The notes beneath the pieces are model-generated. The model searched no databases. It had not been told where the DNA came from and was given only the letters and a program-made list of their open reading frames with translations. Positions 61,065 to 64,000 of a stretch of DNA of 64,000 bases are shown piece after piece. Each line of letters opens with the position of its first letter. The stretch's first letter is position 1. This stretch comes from Acidicapsa acidisoli (GTDB taxonomy: Bacteria > Acidobacteriota > Terriglobia > Terriglobales > Acidobacteriaceae): assembly GCF_025685625.1 (NCBI RefSeq), contig NZ_JAGSYI010000001.1, positions 496,001 to 560,000 of the forward strand, given 5' to 3'. A program made the position numbers and the translations under genes.

Positions 61065-64000
61065 TTGATCTCGTTGCGGCGAACCTACAATCTGCTACGT
61101 CTGCTCTGCTTACTGGCATGCCTTTCTGCGGCAATGTACGCCGTAGCGTCTGAACATCACGGCCAGGTAACGTTCAACAGCCTGCCGCTGCCCGGCGCAA
61201 CTGTCACAGCGACTCGCGGAACTGATAAGCTCGCCACCATCACCGACAGCCGTGGCGTTTATTCTTTTCCTGACCTGAAGGATGGCGCATGGACGATTGA
61301 AGTCCAGAAGCTTTTCTTTGTCCCACTTAAGCAAGAGGTCGTAGTCTCGCCGGACGCGCCCGCTGCGACATGGGAGTCGAAGCTGTTACCGCTCGAAGAA
61401 ATCAAGGCCCAGGCGAAGCTTCAGACATCAACACCCGCCGTCGCAATACCCACGCAGAACAACGGCGAGGCCGCAAAGCCGCAAGAGATGAGTGTTGCCA
61501 CATCGCCACCCCCTGATCCCGCGAAGCCGCAGGAAGAGTCTGATCAGCGCGCCAATGATGGACTTCTTATCAACGGCAGCGTGAACAACGCGGCGTCCTC
61601 TCCATTTGCACTTTCGCAAGCCTTCGGCAATACCCGCAATGGCAGCAAAGGGCTTTATAACGGCGGTCTCGCGTTGATCCTCGATAACTCCGCGCTCGAT
61701 GCTCGGCCATATTCTCTAAGCGGCCTGGAGATACCGAAGCCCGCGTATAACCAGGTGACAGGCGTAGCGACTCTCGGCGGACCTATCCGAATCCCTCATC
61801 TCCTTTGGCATGGCCCTAACTTCTTTGTCGGCTATCAATGGATGCGAAGCCAAACATCAACGGCATTGCCGGGCCTAGTTCCGGATATGGCGGAGCGCAA
61901 CGGCGACTTCTCGGACGTCCTGAATGCGCAGGGCCAGCCGATCCAGATATTCGACCCGGCGACAGGTCTTCCGTTTCCCGGCAACGTAGCTCCCATCAGT
62001 CCTCAAGCGCAGACGCTGTTGAATTTGTATCCGTTGCCCAACGTTACGGGTAACTCGGGCTATAACTACCAAATCCCGGTTCTCTCCGGCACGCATCAGG
62101 ACTCATTGCAGGCGCGGCTGGATAAGTCGATTGGCGCGAAGAATCAGCTATTCGGCCGGTTTGCCTTTCAAAGCACACGCTCCGGAAATACGAACCTGTT
62201 CGGGTTTCTAGACAGGACCGATGCGCTTGGCATCAACTCCGACGTGAACTGGACACATCGCATCAGCCACGAGATGCTGATGACAACCGGATACAGATTC
62301 AGTCGGCTGCGAACGGGCGTTACGCCCTACTTCGAGAATCGGCAGAATGTCTCCGGTGCTGCCGGCATCAACGGCAACGACCAGGACCCGGCGGATTGGG
62401 GTCCTCCGTCGCTGACTTTTTCGAGCGGCATCGCTGGGCTGTCCGATACGCAAAGCTCCTTGAATCGCAACGAAACCAACGCCGTGTCGTACTCGATGAA
62501 CTGGAATCATCTTCGCCATTACTGGACGTTCGGCGTCGATTTTCGAAGGCAGGAGTTCAATTACCTGACGCAGCAAAATCCGCGCGGCGCATTTGCTTTC
62601 ACTGGAGCCGCTACGCAGGGCATGGTCAACGGCGTTCCTACTGGCGGATCGGATTTCGCAGACTTCCTGCTGGGGATTCCGGATACCAGCGCGATTGCAT
62701 ACGGAAATGCCGACAAGTACTTTCGCGAATCTGTCTACGACGCCTATGCAACGGATGACTTCCGGGTAAGTCCCGAACTAACCATCAATGCGGGAGCACG
62801 CTGGGAATACGGCGCGCCGATTACAGAGTCATTTGGCCGGCTTGTGAATCTGGATGTGTCGGACGGCTTCGCTGCCGTGGCGCCGGTGGTTGCAAGCGAT
62901 CCTGTCGGGCCACTCACTGGACAGAAATATCCCGATTCGCTCATTCGCCCAGATAAGCGATTGGTTGAGCCGCGCATTGGAATCTCCTGGCGTCCAATCT
63001 CCGGTTCTTCCATCGTCGTGCGCGCAGGATACGGAATCTATTCGGATACTTCGGTGTATCAGTCAACTGCGCTATCGATGGCGCAGCAAGCGCCGCTCTC
63101 CAAGAGCCTCAGCGTGCAAAACAGCACGGCGTGCCCACTGACGCTAGCGAACGGGTTCAACCCGTGTTCCTCGACAACATCCGACACATTCGCTGTCGAC
63201 CCCAATTTCCGCGTCGGCTATGCGCAGGTATGGCAGCTATCTGTGCAAAGCGACCTGCCTGCCGCGCTGCAATTGACGGCAACTTATCTCGGCATCAAAG
63301 GAACGCGAGGCGTGCAGGAGTTCCTGCCCAATACATATCCGATAGGCGCTGCCAATCCATGCCCGGGCTGCCCGATTGGGTTCGTCTATCGCACCTCCAA
63401 CGGCGATTCCACGCGGGAATCGGGGATGGTCCAATTGCGGCGGAGATTGCGGCGCGGCTTTACAGCATCGCTGCAATACACGTATGCGAAATCTCTGGAT
63501 GACGACTCAGTGCTCGGCGGTCAAGGCCCAGTAGCTGCGGGCTCAACCAGTCCTACATCGACGCAGGCTGCTCCCGTCATCGCGCAGAACTGGCTGAATC
63601 TCAAAGCGGAGCGCGGTTTATCGACCTTTGACCAGCGCAATCTGCTGAACCTTCAACTGCAATACACATCGGGCATGGGGCTGCGCGGCGGCACGCTGAT
63701 GAATGGCTGGAGAGGCGCGCTGCTGAAGGAGTGGACAATCCTCTCGACGATTGCCGCTGGGACAGGTTTGCCCGAGACACCGATCTATCTTGCGGCCGTG
63801 CCGGGCACTGGCGTGACCGGCACGATTCGCCCTGATTTCACGGGCAAATCCGTCAGCGCGGCTCCCTCGGGACTGCATCTAAATCCTGCGGCGTATTCGG
63901 CGCCTGCACTGGGTCAATGGGGAACTGCCGGCAAAGACTCCATTACCGGACCTGGACAATTCAGTTTGAATGGCTCGATGTCGCGAACATTCCGGCTCGC
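61065..64000 (+). CDS. Oar-like TonB-dependent receptor (partial, 3' end outside window)
   Basis: An open frame runs from a TTG (GGAG eight bases upstream) to the window edge, about 978 codons, without a stop. A signal-like stretch (LLRLLCLLACLSAAMYAVAS) is followed by a carboxypeptidase-regulatory-like domain (GQVTFNSLPLPGATVTATRG to SRGVYSFPDLKDGAWTIEV), a proline-rich link, and a beta-barrel with GPNFFVGYQWMRSQ, ERNGDFSDVLNAQGQPIQIFDPATG and LDKSIGAKNQLFGRFAFQ. This is the acidobacterial Oar/CarbopepD_reg group. Ligand unknown. It lies 54 bases after the M56::TIGR03435 gene and may belong to the same operon. Confidence 0.87.
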   Translation, partial: MISLRRTYNLLRLLCLLACLSAAMYAVASEHHGQVTFNSLPLPGATVTATRGTDKLATITDSRGVYSFPDLKDGAWTIEVQKLFFVPLKQEVVVSPDAPAATWESKLLPLEEIKAQAKLQTSTPAVAIPTQNNGEAAKPQEMSVATSPPPDPAKPQEESDQRANDGLLINGSVNNAASSPFALSQAFGNTRNGSKGLYNGGLALILDNSALDARPYSLSGLEIPKPAYNQVTGVATLGGPIRIPHLLWHGPNFFVGYQWMRSQTSTALPGLVPDMAERNGDFSDVLNAQGQPIQIFDPATGLPFPGNVAPISPQAQTLLNLYPLPNVTGNSGYNYQIPVLSGTHQDSLQARLDKSIGAKNQLFGRFAFQSTRSGNTNLFGFLDRTDALGINSDVNWTHRISHEMLMTTGYRFSRLRTGVTPYFENRQNVSGAAGINGNDQDPADWGPPSLTFSSGIAGLSDTQSSLNRNETNAVSYSMNWNHLRHYWTFGVDFRRQEFNYLTQQNPRGAFAFTGAATQGMVNGVPTGGSDFADFLLGIPDTSAIAYGNADKYFRESVYDAYATDDFRVSPELTINAGARWEYGAPITESFGRLVNLDVSDGFAAVAPVVASDPVGPLTGQKYPDSLIRPDKRLVEPRIGISWRPISGSSIVVRAGYGIYSDTSVYQSTALSMAQQAPLSKSLSVQNSTACPLTLANGFNPCSSTTSDTFAVDPNFRVGYAQVWQLSVQSDLPAALQLTATYLGIKGTRGVQEFLPNTYPIGAANPCPGCPIGFVYRTSNGDSTRESGMVQLRRRLRRGFTASLQYTYAKSLDDDSVLGGQGPVAAGSTSPTSTQAAPVIAQNWLNLKAERGLSTFDQRNLLNLQLQYTSGMGLRGGTLMNGWRGALLKEWTILSTIAAGTGLPETPIYLAAVPGTGVTGTIRPDFTGKSVSAAPSGLHLNPAAYSAPALGQWGTAGKDSITGPGQFSLNGSMSRTFRL

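Overview
The window looks like chromosomal DNA of an Acidobacteriota, most likely class Terriglobia (Acidobacteriaceae and relatives). The basis is family content: two TIGR03435-type soil-associated domains, a VWFA-related acidobacterial protein, an Oar-like TonB-dependent outer-membrane protein, tandem FG-GAP/ASPIC-UnbV proteins, a BlaI/BlaR1-type pair and a DUF4097/B-box/ECF-sigma cluster. Base composition is moderately GC-rich and genes are densely packed on both strands. I saw no rRNA or tRNA gene, CRISPR array or prophage.

Layout. 1-3.1 kb: prfA-prmC (release factor 1 and its glutamine methyltransferase) and a zinc alcohol dehydrogenase. 3.2-9.5 kb: a structured 206-bp repeat, two small secreted proteins (cupin, Tat-exported monooxygenase-like), a histidine-kinase remnant beside an intact PAS kinase, and a four-gene operon (VOC, ArsR, SRPBCC, DoxX) whose promoter contains a 24-bp palindrome. 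9.5-12.7 kb: an accessory segment with a second 206-bp repeat, a DUF433/DUF5615 toxin-antitoxin pair bracketed by 115-bp direct repeats, an unrecognised 402-aa Cys-containing protein, and a REP-associated transposase enclosed by 40-bp inverted REP units. 12.7-18.5 kb: hsp20-clpB and an RsbU/RsbW/RsbV-like partner-switching operon. 18.6-32 kb: a FucP-type sugar transporter, an MbfA-like iron exporter overlapping protoporphyrinogen oxidase tail to tail, two FG-GAP paralogues, a DUF5009 membrane protein, a GH3 beta-glucosidase and an ankyrin protein. 32-44.5 kb: GNAT, hexapeptide acyltransferase, M50 protease, YihY, pyruvate kinase, mutL and a gene coupled to cmk. 44.5-49.2 kb: an ECF sigma/anti-sigma operon continuing into B-box, DUF5668 and DUF4097 membrane proteins. 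49.5-56.1 kb: a PIN/Phd toxin-antitoxin pair, glgC, small membrane proteins, gcvT and an orphan deaminase-fold protein. 56.2-64 kb: a VWFA protein, a TIGR03435 protein, a BlaI repressor, a BlaR1-type M56 protease carrying a TIGR03435 domain where the beta-lactam sensor would be, and the start of an Oar-like receptor running off the right edge.

Working together. The most coherent module is TIGR03435 - BlaI - M56::TIGR03435 - Oar: an extracytoplasmic domain shared by a secreted protein and an antirepressor protease, with a BlaI-type operator in the promoter. The second theme is repeats: a RAYT with flanking REPs, related palindromes elsewhere in the window, the two-copy 206-bp element, and direct repeats around a toxin-antitoxin cassette. 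Start codons were set by ribosome-binding sites where visible; several are TTG or GTG. All family assignments come from reading the sequence, not from searches.
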